Notes: generated by a model from the letters alone, not told the origin. Positions 36,234-47,404 are shown, counted from the first letter of the stretch. The stretch is DNA of 64,000 nt from Pseudomonas fluorescens (GCF_000967965.1 NZ_LACC01000002.1:310001-374000), one strand, 5' to 3'. Translations and numbers: made by a program.

Positions 36234-36403
36234 GGCGCGCTCCGAAACGGGGGACTGAGTGTCGGAGGCGATTATCGAAACCAGACCGGCGGCGCCATAC
36301 GCTGCCTTGGGGCTGGTTTTCAGGTGCTTTGGATGGGCCGGCGGTGCGCGACCACTATGGCGTAAGACCGCTGGTCGGCGAGGCTCGCCACTTAGGGTGT
36401 AGG

Positions 36404-36430
36404 CCTGTGGACCCCAGTGGCGTCCACAGG
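36404..36430. terminator. Hairpin downstream of the sulfite-exporter gene
   Basis: CCTGTGGAC and GTCCACAGG form a perfect 9-base stem around a 9-base loop, 13 bases past the stop of the TauE gene. No U-tract follows on that strand, so it may stabilise the 3' end rather than terminate by itself. Confidence 0.5.
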
Positions 36431-36442
36431 AACCGGTACCGG

Positions 36443-37249
36443 CTAGGCGTTGGCCCGAAACAGCATGTAGGCGGCGACCACGACGCAGGTGCTGGCGAAC
36501 CCGACCTGCAACGCCCGCGCCGGCACCCGGGCGCAGAGCTTGCGACCGATGATCATGCCGACGATGCTGGAGACGATGAAGGCAATGCCCGAACCGTCGA
36601 TGCGCACCCCGGCATGGAAGGCGCCGATCACACCGATGGCCGAAATCAGGCTGATCACCATCAGCGACGTGGCAACGATCCCACGCATCTGCACGTCGGT
36701 CAGTTGCTTGAAGGCCGGGACGATCAGAAAACCACCACCTACCCCCAACAATCCTGAGACTACGCCAGTCACCGCCCCGAGCGCGGCGAGGGTCGCGGTG
36801 CATTTGGCGGTCCAGGAAAAGCGCCCGGTCTGTTGATCGAGCATGCAGTTCTTCTGGCCCCAGTTGGCCTGACCGTGATCGCTGGGGCCCCCGTCCTTGC
36901 GCTCGCGGCGCAACATCCGCCCGGCCACCACGACCATCAGCAGGCTGAACAGGATCATCAGGATTTTTTCCGGCAACTGGTGGGCAAAGTAGATGCCCAC
37001 CGGCGAAAACACCGCTCCGAGCGCGGCGATCAGCAGCGCCGCGCGATAACGCACCAGGCCATGGCGCAAGCCGTCGATGGCACCCACCGCTGCCGCACTG
37101 CCCACTGCAAACAACGCCACCGGAGCGGCCTGGGTCATGCTCCAGCCCAACCCCAACACCAGGGCCGGGACCGCAAGGATACCGCCGCCGGCGCCAGTCA
37201 AGCCGAGCACCAACCCCATCACTACACCAAACAGACTTGCCAGCAACAT
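36443..37249 (-). CDS. TauE/SafE family sulfite or anion exporter
   Basis: A 268-residue membrane protein of the TauE/SafE family, with about eight hydrophobic segments and the duplicated glycine-rich motifs GLTGAGGGILAVPALVLGL and SGLLGVGGGFLIVPAF. A soluble loop lies between the halves (about 110-140). It is the last gene of a sulfide-detoxification set, so export of sulfite or another oxidised sulfur anion is likely. It starts 9 bases after the flavoprotein stop. Confidence 0.87.
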   Translation of the reverse strand: MLLASLFGVVMGLVLGLTGAGGGILAVPALVLGLGWSMTQAAPVALFAVGSAAAVGAIDGLRHGLVRYRAALLIAALGAVFSPVGIYFAHQLPEKILMILFSLLMVVVAGRMLRRERKDGGPSDHGQANWGQKNCMLDQQTGRFSWTAKCTATLAALGAVTGVVSGLLGVGGGFLIVPAFKQLTDVQMRGIVATSLMVISLISAIGVIGAFHAGVRIDGSGIAFIVSSIVGMIIGRKLCARVPARALQVGFASTCVVVAAYMLFRANA

Positions 37250-37258
37250 AGGGAGTTC

Positions 37259-38504
37259 TCAGTCGACCTTGGTCACACGTGTCAGCCACTCGCGGCCCTT
37301 GAGCATGCCGTTCCAGTAGAACCACGGTAGCAGTGTCGCCTTCAGCCACCACGCCGAGCGGCGCGGGATCGTCGGGTCAAGGGGAAAGGTCGGCAGCAAC
37401 TTGCCCGCGTACCCGAACTCGGCAAGGATCACCTTGCCCTTCTCCACCGTCAGCGGGCAGGAGCCATAGCCGTCGTACTTCAACGGCAGCGGCTGTTGCT
37501 TGCGCAAGGCCAGCAGGTTTTCGGCCACCACCACGATCTGCTTGCGCACCGCCGCGGCGGTTTTCGCATTGGTGGTGCCGCAGATATCACCCAGCGCGAA
37601 GACGCCGGGATAACGCGGATGCTGCAGGCTGTGGGGGTCGACTTCGCACCAGCCGGCGGCGTCGGCCAGCGGACTGCGGGCAACGAAATCCGGGGCCACC
37701 TGAGGCGGCACGACATGCAGCAGGTCAAAGGACTTTGCCTGGCGCGTGACATTGCCATCGGCATCCCTGACGTCGAACCACGCGGTTTTCGCCGGGCCGT
37801 CGACCTTGACCAGGTTCGAGTTGAACGCCAACCGGGCTTTGTACTTCTCGATGTATTTCATCAGCGGCGGGACAAAGGTCGCCACCCCAAACAGCGCCGC
37901 ACCCGCGAGATTGAATTCGACGTCGATGTTGTCCAGCACACCGGTCTTGCGCCAGTGATCGCAGGACAGATACAGCGCCTTTTGTGGCGCTCCGGCACAT
38001 TTGATCGGCATGGCCGGCTGGGTGAACAGCACCTTGCCGCCGCGCAATTTCTGCACCTGATCCCCAGGTGTAGGTCGCGTGCCGGTAGCTGTAATTGGAA
38101 GTCACGCCGTGCTGGCCGAGGGTGTCCTCCAGTCCTTCGATTTTCTCCCAGGCCAGGCGCAGGCCGGGGCAGACCACCAGGTTTTGATAGCTGACCGTGC
38201 GCGCGTCACCGAGGGTGAGTTGGCGCTTGTCGGGATCGATGCCCGTCACGGCAGCCTGCAGCCAATGAGCCCCGCGCGGCATCACCGACGCCATCGGCCG
38301 CACGGTGTTTTCCACGTTGTAGGCACCACCGCCGACCAGTGTCCAGGCCGGTTGATAGTAGTGCCGGGAGTCGGGTTCGATCACGGTGATGTTCAGATGC
38401 GGGCTACGCTTGAGCAGGCTGGCGACAAAGCCGATGCCCGCCGTGCCGCCGCCGATGACCACGATATCTGCACTGATGGATGGGCCCCAGTGTTGATCGT
38501 TCAT
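37259..38504 (-). pseudogene. Sulfide:quinone oxidoreductase-like flavoprotein, frameshifted
   Basis: An SQR-family flavoprotein that oxidises sulfide to sulfane sulfur and passes electrons to quinone. The N-terminal half (from MNDQHWGPSISADIVVIGGG, ATG at 38504) carries the FAD motif GGGTAGIG. The C-terminal half continues in another frame with KCAGAPQKA, GVFALGDICG and a membrane-associated tail. Reading one fewer base in the four-C run at 38062-38065 joins them as YTWDQVQKLRGG, giving about 414 residues, the normal length. So a single-base insertion breaks the gene, or it is a sequencing error. Both halves are otherwise well conserved. Confidence 0.85.
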
Positions 38505-38582
38505 TGCTTGTTCCTTTTGCTGCACGCAAGGATTGATGCTAGTCGAAACGAAATCTCATTGGATTGGTGTGCTGGCTTGCAT

Positions 38583-38924
38583 TCAGGGTTGAATCCAGCT
38601 TTTTAGCACCGCCCCGCAATAAAGCCCGGAGAGGGTTTTCATCACCTGGATCACTTCGTGACTGGCGAGACCGTAAAAAATGTACTTGCCTTCACGACGG
38701 GTGGCGACCAGTCCTTCATCGCGCAGGATCCCCAATTGCTGGGACAGGGTCGGTTGGCGCACGCCGGTCATTTTTTCCAGCTCGCCTACGTTGCGTTCGC
38801 CCTGAGTCAGCTGGCACAGGATCAACAGGCGATCCTCATTGGCCAGGGCCTTGAGCAGCGCACAGGCCTTGGAGGCCGAGGCGCGCAGTTGGGCGACTTC
38901 ACATTCGGTCAGAATGGATTGCAT
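38583..38924 (-). CDS. bigR: ArsR-family sulfur-responsive repressor (BigR/SqrR-like)
   Basis: A 113-residue winged-helix repressor. The DNA-recognition segment is MTGVRQPTLSQQLGILRDEGLV. Cys37 (LLILCQL) and Cys103 (SGLYCG) match the pair that forms a per- or polysulfide bridge in BigR/SqrR/YgaV proteins; the metal sites of arsenic or zinc sensors are absent. I chose the ATG at 38924; the frame further upstream runs through the operator. It lies between the flavoprotein gene and the divergent dioxygenase gene and should control both. Confidence 0.88.
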   Translation of the reverse strand: MQSILTECEVAQLRASASKACALLKALANEDRLLILCQLTQGERNVGELEKMTGVRQPTLSQQLGILRDEGLVATRREGKYIFYGLASHEVIQVMKTLSGLYCGAVLKSWIQP

Positions 38925-38958
38925 TTGCAGGATGCCTTCAATGTCACTTAAGCTGTAA

Positions 38959-38982
38959 ACATTATGTTTAAATATATAATGT
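38959..38982. promoter_or_regulatory. Operator for the BigR-like repressor
   Basis: ACATTAT and ATAATGT are perfect 7-base inverted arms around an AT-only core with one G, in the 118-base divergent region between the repressor and dioxygenase genes. AT-rich palindromes of this kind are typical BigR/SqrR sites. No other such palindrome is seen in the region. Confidence 0.75.
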
Positions 38983-39042
38983 TGCAACCCACGGCTGAAA
39001 TTTCGCCGTCTTGCTTTTCCTACCCTGCACAGGTTCGTGTCC

Positions 39043-39906
39043 ATGCCCGCGCTGATTGAAGCTTTCCTCGACCCCGCCTCCTCGACCTACAGCTACGTGG
39101 TCTACGAGGCCGATGGCGGGCAGTGTGCGATTGTCGATCCGGTGCTCGACTACGACGCCGCCGCCGGGCGTACCGCGACCACCCAGGCCGACAGGATCAT
39201 CGCCTTCGTCCGCGCCCGTCAGTTGCAAGTGCAATGGCTGCTGGAAACCCACGCCCATGCCGATCACCTGTCCGCCGCGCCGTATCTGCGTAGGGAGCTT
39301 GGCGGCAAAATCGCCATTGGCGAGTCCATCAGCAAGGTCCAGGACGTGTTCAAGGCGCTGTTCAATCTGGAGCCATCCTTTCGCGTCGACGGTTCCCAGT
39401 TCGATCAGCTGTTCGCCCCCAACGAATCGTTCATGATCGGCAACCTCAAGGCGACCGCCCTGCACGTGCCCGGCCATACCCCGGCGGACATGGCCTACCT
39501 GATCGACGCAGATGTAATTCTGGTGGGCGATACGATGTTCATGCCCGACGTCGGCTCTGCCCGTTGTGACTTCCCCGGCGGCAATGCCAACCAGATGTTT
39601 GCCTCGATCCAGAAACTGCTGGCCTTCCCCGCCAGCGTGCGCCTGTACGTCTGCCACGACTACCCGCCCGAGGGACGCGCGTCCGAATGCATGACCACCG
39701 TCGGTGAACAGCGCAAACACAACATTCACGTACGCGACGGTATCGACGAAAACGCCTTCGTGGAAATGCGCACCCGGCGCGATGCAGGGTTGGGGATGCC
39801 GACACTGTTGCTGCCGGCGATCCAGGTGAACGTACGGGCGGGGAATTTGCCGCCCGCGGAAGACAATGGTGTGACTTACTTGAAGATTCCGATCAATCAG
39901 TTGTGA
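39043..39906 (+). CDS. blh: MBL-fold persulfide dioxygenase-like protein (Blh)
   Basis: A 287-residue metallo-beta-lactamase-fold protein of the ETHE1/Blh type that oxidises glutathione persulfide to sulfite. The iron-binding motif is THAHADHL (His70, His72, Asp74, His75) with GHTPADMAYL, GDTMFMPDVGSARCDFPGG and YVCHDYPPEGR further on. I chose the ATG at 39043, 9 bases after CAGG; a GTG six bases earlier is possible. It is divergent from the BigR-like repressor, as in BigR operons. Its 3' end overlaps the convergent phospholipase gene by 10 bases. Confidence 0.88.
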   Translation: MPALIEAFLDPASSTYSYVVYEADGGQCAIVDPVLDYDAAAGRTATTQADRIIAFVRARQLQVQWLLETHAHADHLSAAPYLRRELGGKIAIGESISKVQDVFKALFNLEPSFRVDGSQFDQLFAPNESFMIGNLKATALHVPGHTPADMAYLIDADVILVGDTMFMPDVGSARCDFPGGNANQMFASIQKLLAFPASVRLYVCHDYPPEGRASECMTTVGEQRKHNIHVRDGIDENAFVEMRTRRDAGLGMPTLLLPAIQVNVRAGNLPPAEDNGVTYLKIPINQL

Positions 39907-41597
39907 CTGCCGGGCTGCACCTCTTGCTTGCGCCACTGCCGGGACGCCGCGCTGTAGGTAAACGCGAGAATCTGACCGGGAGAGATGAAATGTTCAAGCT
40001 CATCCGTGCCTTGGGAATGACTGATTCGGGTGGTAAAGGTTGCGTCGCACACGATCAGCACCACACTGTTGGCGGGAGCCGCCGCCGGCAAGTACACCAA
40101 CGGCGCGTAATTGCTGACCGACAATGTATAGCGAACGAATTTCTCGCCGTCGCAGGGCGCCGCAATCACATGGCCGTGCTCATTCGGTGAGCAATCGCGC
40201 ACCTGCAACGCCCATTGGCGTGAGCCATCAAGACACACCAGGGCAACAACCTCCCCCTTCGATAAACGGACGCCAGGCAGTGGAACATCACTGCCACGCA
40301 GATCCAGTTCACATTCGGCGTCCGCATCCGAGCAAATCAGCAACCGGTGTGGCTCTTCATCAAGAATCGGCGGCAGCGCCACTGTTTCAGTCCAGTGTGA
40401 GTCATCGATCTGCAAGATCATATGCCGGGCGCTTGGCATGCCTTGGACGCCAATGCCCGCCGGGCTGACCTGTACAACATCAGGAATGCCCAACGCTCGG
40501 CTGCGGAACTGGTTGGAATAGATGATGTTGTCCACCAGGCGATGTCGTAACGACCAATCGCAATTGATGATGTAGTACTTCATGATCGGGTGGCTGGCGG
40601 AGCCGGCAGCAAACCATGACATCAATGAACCGGAGATATCTTTGGCTCCTTCGAATGGCAAATTCATGCGATGGGCTTGAATTGCCCGCAACTCACCCAA
40701 GGGTTTGACTTCGTTGCCCACCTTGTCGATAAAAGCTTTGAGTTCAGCGTCCGACGGTGAGTTCACGCCGATCCAGCGCTGATTGACCGCAGGCCAGAAC
40801 ACCGTATCCCGCGGCGTGGCATTGTATGAAATAACGACACGTTTTTGACCGGGCAATCCCCAGATTTGCGATACCGTCATGTCTCGATACACAGGCGAAA
40901 TGATCGTGTCGCCAAAAGAGGCTTTCAGAATTCCGGCCAATTCTTTATGCACTTCGGCCGTAAAGTTCCTGAATTCATGAAAGTCCAAAATCACGATCTC
41001 GCGCTTAGCGTCCCAATCAGGGCTTTTATGAAACATAAGTACCGCATTAACAATATCGCCCTGAACTGTTCGACCGTTGGTTGCGTCGTGAAAGATCGAA
41101 AAGCGCCGTGGATCACCGCTCAGGTATCCCCCATAATAATGAACCCTGAGATCCAGCACCCGAATACCGGAACACAACTGATTGAATGGCGCAACGTCTT
41201 GGCAATCGTCATACTGACGAGAATACGGCGCTTGTTTATCAGAACCGGAGTTATGGGTACCCGGCAGGATGGCCTGATGAATCGACAAGTTGCTGACAAC
41301 ACCGTATGCACGCATCCAGTGGGTACGAATGTTATTGAAGGGTTTGCATATCCCGCCATCCCAACTTCCTCCCGGGCACCAGCCGGCGGTAATTCCAACA
41401 TCACTATCCAGGGCAGATGGACCCGGCCCACCGTCCAGAGTGGCCTGGATATCCATCAAATCAGTTCCACCCATGTCCTCGACAAACGGCTCAAAAACAG
41501 GAGGAACATATTCTTTTATATTTCCGTAATCATCCAGATCATCAGGGTTGACGTCCAGCGAGTAGGCCAAAGCAATTTTATCTAATACAGGCTTCAT
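39897..41597 (-). CDS. Phosphatidylinositol-specific phospholipase C X-domain protein
   Basis: A 566-residue protein with a PI-PLC X-type catalytic domain at about 100-380. The first catalytic histidine is His115 in LPGTHNSGSD, then SGIRVLDLRV (Arg146, Asp149), and the second is His170 in FSIFHDATNG. Such enzymes cleave phosphatidylinositol or related lipids. About 100 N-terminal residues and 180 C-terminal residues have no domain I recognise; the C-terminal part looks beta-rich. No signal peptide is seen. Base composition of the gene and its upstream flank is poorer in GC than its surroundings, which suggests transfer. No secretion genes are adjacent. Confidence 0.82.
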   Translation of the reverse strand: MKPVLDKIALAYSLDVNPDDLDDYGNIKEYVPPVFEPFVEDMGGTDLMDIQATLDGGPGPSALDSDVGITAGWCPGGSWDGGICKPFNNIRTHWMRAYGVVSNLSIHQAILPGTHNSGSDKQAPYSRQYDDCQDVAPFNQLCSGIRVLDLRVHYYGGYLSGDPRRFSIFHDATNGRTVQGDIVNAVLMFHKSPDWDAKREIVILDFHEFRNFTAEVHKELAGILKASFGDTIISPVYRDMTVSQIWGLPGQKRVVISYNATPRDTVFWPAVNQRWIGVNSPSDAELKAFIDKVGNEVKPLGELRAIQAHRMNLPFEGAKDISGSLMSWFAAGSASHPIMKYYIINCDWSLRHRLVDNIIYSNQFRSRALGIPDVVQVSPAGIGVQGMPSARHMILQIDDSHWTETVALPPILDEEPHRLLICSDADAECELDLRGSDVPLPGVRLSKGEVVALVCLDGSRQWALQVRDCSPNEHGHVIAAPCDGEKFVRYTLSVSNYAPLVYLPAAAPANSVVLIVCDATFTTRISHSQGTDELEHFISPGQILAFTYSAASRQWRKQEVQPGSHN

Positions 41598-41736
41598 TAT
41601 GCTTCACTCTAGTTAATCAATAGTGGAGAGCAAAACATAAAGAAAACTGCATCACACAAATATGAGTTCAAACTGTAGAACGGCGTTGTACAGCTGTGAC
41701 TTATTGCGTCAGTAAAAGTAGTGAAACCGCCAATCC

Positions 41737-42225
41737 TTATTTATCCAGGGTCAACCCATTGGCCGGCAACGGCAGCGCGGTCTTGTATCGCACCTGCTTG
41801 AGCGCAAAGCTCGACCGGATGTTCGCCACCCCCGGCACCTTGGTCAGAAAGTCCATCATGAAGCGTTCCAGCGACTGGATGGTCGGCACCAGCACCCGGA
41901 TCAGATAGTCCGGGTCGCCGGCCATCAGGTAGCACTCCATCACTTCGGGGCGATCGGAAATCGCCTCTTCGAAATGCTGCAACGCCTCCTCCACCTGTTT
42001 CTCCAGGCTGACGTGAATGAACACGTTCACATGCAGCCCCAGCAGGTCGGCATCAAGCAGCGTCACTTGCTCGCGAATCACCCCCAGTTCTTCCATGGCC
42101 TTGACCCGGTTGAAGCACGGGGTCGGCGACAGGTTCACCGAACGCGCGAGGTCGGCGTTGGTGATGCGCGCATTCTCCTGAAGGCTGTTGAGAATGCCGA
42201 TGTCGGTACGGTCCAGTTTGCGCAT
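41737..42225 (-). CDS. bkdR: Lrp/AsnC-type activator BkdR
   Basis: A 162-residue leucine-responsive-type regulator with an N-terminal helix-turn-helix ([24 protein letters not shown]) and a C-terminal RAM ligand domain ([18 protein letters not shown]). It is divergent from the bkd operon across 185 bases of AT-rich DNA, the same arrangement as in P. putida, where BkdR activates the operon with branched-chain amino acids as inducers. Confidence 0.94.
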   Translation of the reverse strand: MRKLDRTDIGILNSLQENARITNADLARSVNLSPTPCFNRVKAMEELGVIREQVTLLDADLLGLHVNVFIHVSLEKQVEEALQHFEEAISDRPEVMECYLMAGDPDYLIRVLVPTIQSLERFMMDFLTKVPGVANIRSSFALKQVRYKTALPLPANGLTLDK

Positions 42226-42338
42226 GAGACAAAACCACCTGTTTTTTGTGTTTATGCAGGTTTTTTATCTGCAAATGATCTTTAGCGCAACGAAACAGAG
42301 AGAAATATTCTTCTTGGCCGGGCCTATGATTGTTGTAG

Positions 42339-43646
<1,308 letters not shown>

Positions 43647-43647
43647 C

Positions 43648-44706
43648 ATGAACGATCACAACAACAATATCGAGCTGGAAACCGCCATGACCACGACCAC
43701 CATGACCATGATCCAGGCCCTGCGCTCGGCCATGGATGTGATGCTTGAACGTGACGACAACGTCGTGGTCTTCGGCCAGGACGTGGGCTACTTCGGCGGC
43801 GTGTTCCGCTGCACCGAAGGCCTGCAGAACAAGTACGGCACCTCCCGGGTGTTCGACGCGCCGATCTCCGAAAGCGGCATCGTCGGTGTCGCCGTGGGCA
43901 TGGGCGCCTACGGTCTGCGTCCGGTGGCCGAAATCCAGTTCGCCGACTACGTGTACCCGGCCTCCGACCAGATCATTTCCGAAGCCGCCCGCCTGCGTTA
44001 TCGCTCGGCTGGCGAATTCACCGCACCGATGACCCTGCGCATGCCATGCGGCGGCGGCATCTACGGCGGCCAGACCCACAGCCAGAGCATCGAGGCAATG
44101 TTCACCCAGGTCTGCGGCTTGCGCACGGTGATGCCGTCCAACCCATACGACGCCAAGGGCTTGCTGATTGCCTCCATCGAAAACGATGACCCGGTGATCT
44201 TCCTCGAGCCGAAACGCCTGTACAACGGCCCGTTCGACGGCCACCACGACCGCCCGGTAACCCCGTGGTCGAAGCACCCCGCCGCGCAAGTGCCGGACGG
44301 TTACTACACCGTACCGCTGGACGTCGCTGCGATCACCCGTCCGGGCAAGGACGTCACCGTGCTGACCTACGGCACCACCGTGTACGTATCGCAAGTCGCT
44401 GCTGAAGAAAGCGGCGTTGACGCCGAAGTCATCGACCTGCGCAGCCTGTGGCCGCTGGACCTGGAAACCATCGTCAAATCGGTGAAAAAGACCGGCCGTT
44501 GCGTGGTGGTGCACGAAGCGACCCGTACCTGCGGCTTTGGCGCCGAACTGGTGTCGCTGGTGCAAGAGCATTGCTTCCACCACCTGGAAGCGCCGATCGA
44601 ACGCGTCACCGGTTGGGACACCCCCTACCCGCACGCGCAAGAGTGGGCGTATTTCCCAGGCCCGTCCCGAGTGGGCGCGGCGTTGAAACGGGTCATGGAG
44701 GTCTGA
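43648..44706 (+). CDS. bkdA2: Branched-chain 2-oxoacid dehydrogenase E1 beta subunit
   Basis: A 352-residue E1-beta subunit with the conserved blocks VVVFGQDVGYFGGVFRCTEG, DAPISESGIVGVAVGMGAYG and VVHEATRTCGFGAEL. The N-terminus MNDHNNNIELETAMTTTTMT closely follows the known P. putida protein, which supports the ATG at 43648. The bkdB ATG follows the stop directly. Confidence 0.96.
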   Translation: MNDHNNNIELETAMTTTTMTMIQALRSAMDVMLERDDNVVVFGQDVGYFGGVFRCTEGLQNKYGTSRVFDAPISESGIVGVAVGMGAYGLRPVAEIQFADYVYPASDQIISEAARLRYRSAGEFTAPMTLRMPCGGGIYGGQTHSQSIEAMFTQVCGLRTVMPSNPYDAKGLLIASIENDDPVIFLEPKRLYNGPFDGHHDRPVTPWSKHPAAQVPDGYYTVPLDVAAITRPGKDVTVLTYGTTVYVSQVAAEESGVDAEVIDLRSLWPLDLETIVKSVKKTGRCVVVHEATRTCGFGAELVSLVQEHCFHHLEAPIERVTGWDTPYPHAQEWAYFPGPSRVGAALKRVMEV

Positions 44707-45981
44707 ATGGGCACGCACGTCATTAAAATGCCGGACATTGGTGAAGGCATTGCAGAAGTTGAATTGTCGGTATGGCACGTCAAGGTCGGCGACATGGTCG
44801 TCGAAGATCAGGTGCTGGCCGATGTCATGACCGACAAGGCGATGGTCGATATCCCGTCGCCGGTGCATGGCAAGGTCATCGCCCTTGGCGGCCAGCCGGG
44901 CGAAGTCATGGCGGTTGGCAGTGTGCTGATCAGCATTGAAGTCGAAGGCGCGGGTAACGTTAAGGAGTCGGCGCAACCGGCTCCCGTTAAAGAAGCCCAG
45001 GTGGCCACACCTAAAGTTGAAGCCGTGGCTGAAAGCAAACCGGTCGCTGCCCCGGCGCCGAAAGCTGCCGTCTGCCAGGGCCCGATGGTTGCTCGCCAGG
45101 CCGATGAGCGCCCGCTGGCCTCCCCGGCCGTGCGCAAGCATGCGCTGGACCTCGGCATTCAATTGCGCCTGGTGCGTGGCAGCGGCCCCGCCGGCCGTGT
45201 ACTGCATGAAGACCTCGACGCCTACCTGGCCCAGGGTCAGTCGAACGCTTCGGCACCGGTGGCGGCTGCTTACGCCCAACGTACCGATGAACAGCAGATC
45301 CCGGTGATCGGCATGCGCCGCAAGATCGCCCAGCGCATGCAGGACGCCACCCAGCGTGCTGCCCACTTCAGTTATGTCGAAGAAATCGACGTCACCGCCG
45401 TGGAAGAACTGCGCGCGCACCTCAACGAAAAACACGGCGCGACCCGCGGCAAGCTGACTTTGCTGCCGTTCCTGGTCCGTGCCATGGTCGTCGCCCTGCG
45501 CGACTTCCCGCAGATGAACGCCCGCTACGACGACGAAGCCCAGGTCATCACCCGCCTTGGCGCGGTGCATGTGGGCGTCGCGACCCAGAGCGACGTTGGC
45601 CTGATGGTGCCGGTGGTGCGTCACGCCGAAGCCCGCAGCCTGTGGGACAGCGCAGCGGAAATCGCTCGCCTGGCCACTGCCGCGCGCAACGGCAAGGCCA
45701 GCCGCGACGAGTTGTCCGGCTCGACCATCACTCTGACCAGCCTTGGCGCCTTGGGCGGCATCGTCAGCACGCCGGTGCTGAACCTGCCGGAAGTGGCGAT
45801 TGTCGGCGTGAACAAGATCGTCGAACGGCCAATGGTGATCAAAGGCCAGATCGTGATCCGCAAGATGATGAACCTCTCCAGCTCCTTCGATCACCGCGTG
45901 GTCGACGGCATGGACGCGGCGCTATTCATCCAGGCCATCCGTGGCTTGCTCGAACAACCCGCTACCTTGTTTGTGGACTGA
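44707..45981 (+). CDS. bkdB: Branched-chain 2-oxoacid dehydrogenase E2 (dihydrolipoyl acyltransferase)
   Basis: A 424-residue E2 with one lipoyl domain at 1-80 (lipoyl Lys44 in VMTDKAMVDIP), an Ala/Pro-rich linker, a peripheral-subunit-binding domain at about 137-175 (SPAVRKHALDLGIQL) and the acyltransferase core ending in SSSFDHRVVDGMDAALF with the catalytic histidine. It forms the core of the complex with BkdA1/A2 and LpdV. Confidence 0.96.
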   Translation: MGTHVIKMPDIGEGIAEVELSVWHVKVGDMVVEDQVLADVMTDKAMVDIPSPVHGKVIALGGQPGEVMAVGSVLISIEVEGAGNVKESAQPAPVKEAQVATPKVEAVAESKPVAAPAPKAAVCQGPMVARQADERPLASPAVRKHALDLGIQLRLVRGSGPAGRVLHEDLDAYLAQGQSNASAPVAAAYAQRTDEQQIPVIGMRRKIAQRMQDATQRAAHFSYVEEIDVTAVEELRAHLNEKHGATRGKLTLLPFLVRAMVVALRDFPQMNARYDDEAQVITRLGAVHVGVATQSDVGLMVPVVRHAEARSLWDSAAEIARLATAARNGKASRDELSGSTITLTSLGALGGIVSTPVLNLPEVAIVGVNKIVERPMVIKGQIVIRKMMNLSSSFDHRVVDGMDAALFIQAIRGLLEQPATLFVD

Positions 45982-45999
45982 TTTTTGTTGGAGAGCACC

Positions 46000-47382
46000 A
46001 TGCAAACTTTGAACACCACTCTGCTGATCATCGGCGGCGGTCCTGGCGGTTATGTGACAGCGATCCGTGCCGGCCAGTTGGGCATCCCGACCATTCTGGT
46101 GGAAGGCCAATCGTTGGGCGGCACCTGCCTGAACATTGGCTGCATTCCGTCCAAGGCACTGATTCACGTCGCCGAGCAGTTTCACCAGACGCAGCACCAC
46201 CATCAGCTTTCGGCCCTGGGCATCAGCGTTTCGGCGCCTTCCCTCGATATCACCAAGAGCGTTGAGTGGAAGGACGGCATTGTCGATCGCCTGACCACCG
46301 GCGTTGCCGCGTTGCTGAAAAAGAACAAGGTCCAGGTCGTTCAAGGCTGGGCCAAAGTGGTTGACGGAAAAACCGTGGATGTCGGCGACACGCGCATCCA
46401 GTGCGAGCACCTGGTGCTGGCCACCGGTTCGAAAAGCGTGAACCTGCCGATGTTGCCGATTGGCGGGCCGATCATCTCGTCCACCGAGGCCCTGGCGCCG
46501 ACGTCCGTACCCAAGCGCTTGATCGTGGTCGGCGGTGGCTACATCGGTCTGGAGCTGGGCATTGCCTATCGCAAGCTCGGCGCCGAGGTCAGCGTGGTGG
46601 AGGCGCAGGAACGCATCCTGCCGGCCTACGACGCCGAACTGACCCAGCCTGTGCACGACGAACTGAGAAAACTCGGCATAAAGCTTTACTTGAAACACAG
46701 CGTGCAAGGCTTTGATTCAAAAGAAAATACATTGCAGGTATTGGCCCCGAACGGCGCGACCCTGAACCTGGAAACCGATCAGGTGCTGGTGGCCGTCGGT
46801 CGCAAGCCGAACACCCAGGGCTGGAACCTCGAAGCGCTGAACCTGGACATGAACGGTTCGTCGATCAAGATCGACCACCGCTGCCAGACCAGCATGCGCA
46901 ACGTGTATGCCATCGGTGACCTGAGCGGCGAACCGATGCTCGCCCACCGGGCCATGGCCCAGGGCGAGATGGTCGCCGAGCTGATCAGCGGTAAATCCCG
47001 CGAGTTCAACCCGACCGCCATCGCCGCCGTGTGCTTCACCGACCCGGAACTGGTGGTGGTCGGCAAGACCCCGGACGAAGCCAACGCCGCAGGTTGGGAC
47101 TGCATCGTGTCGAGCTTCCCGTTCACCGCCAATGGCCGGGCGATGACATTGGAGTCGAAAAGCGGCTTCGTGCGGGTGGTCGCCCGTCGGGACAATCATG
47201 TGATTGTCGGCTGGCAGGCGGTGGGCGTTGGCGTGTCGGAGTTGTCCACGGCGTTTGCCCAGAGCCTGGAGATGGGCGCACGCCTGGAAGACATCGGCGG
47301 CACCATCCATGCGCATCCGACGTTGGGTGAGGCCGTGCAGGAAGCGGCGTTGCGGGCGTTGGGGCATGCGTTGCATCTGTAA
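46000..47382 (+). CDS. lpdV: Dihydrolipoamide dehydrogenase of the branched-chain complex
   Basis: A 460-residue E3 flavoprotein with FAD motif GGGPGG at 12-17, the redox disulfide Cys43/Cys48 in [13 protein letters not shown], an NAD motif [12 protein letters not shown], and the C-terminal [15 protein letters not shown] with the active-site His-Glu pair. I chose the ATG at 46000, 7 bases after GGAGAG; the upstream in-frame TTG has no site. It is the last gene of the bkd operon. Confidence 0.95.
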   Translation: MQTLNTTLLIIGGGPGGYVTAIRAGQLGIPTILVEGQSLGGTCLNIGCIPSKALIHVAEQFHQTQHHHQLSALGISVSAPSLDITKSVEWKDGIVDRLTTGVAALLKKNKVQVVQGWAKVVDGKTVDVGDTRIQCEHLVLATGSKSVNLPMLPIGGPIISSTEALAPTSVPKRLIVVGGGYIGLELGIAYRKLGAEVSVVEAQERILPAYDAELTQPVHDELRKLGIKLYLKHSVQGFDSKENTLQVLAPNGATLNLETDQVLVAVGRKPNTQGWNLEALNLDMNGSSIKIDHRCQTSMRNVYAIGDLSGEPMLAHRAMAQGEMVAELISGKSREFNPTAIAAVCFTDPELVVVGKTPDEANAAGWDCIVSSFPFTANGRAMTLESKSGFVRVVARRDNHVIVGWQAVGVGVSELSTAFAQSLEMGARLEDIGGTIHAHPTLGEAVQEAALRALGHALHL

Positions 47383-47404
47383 GCAGATCGACCGGAGGCC
47401 AATT

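Noticed and set aside
35049..37352. A 767-codon minus-strand frame reading through both the porin and the exporter region
   Set aside because: Only the last 394 codons, from a signal peptide and GGAG site at 36233, are a porin. The upstream part is an out-of-frame reading of the TauE gene and the intergenic DNA.
38925..39044. A longer ArsR (BigR-like) protein starting at 39044
   Set aside because: The extra 40 residues would be read through the AT-rich operator palindrome and are not like the family; the ATG at 38924 gives the normal length.
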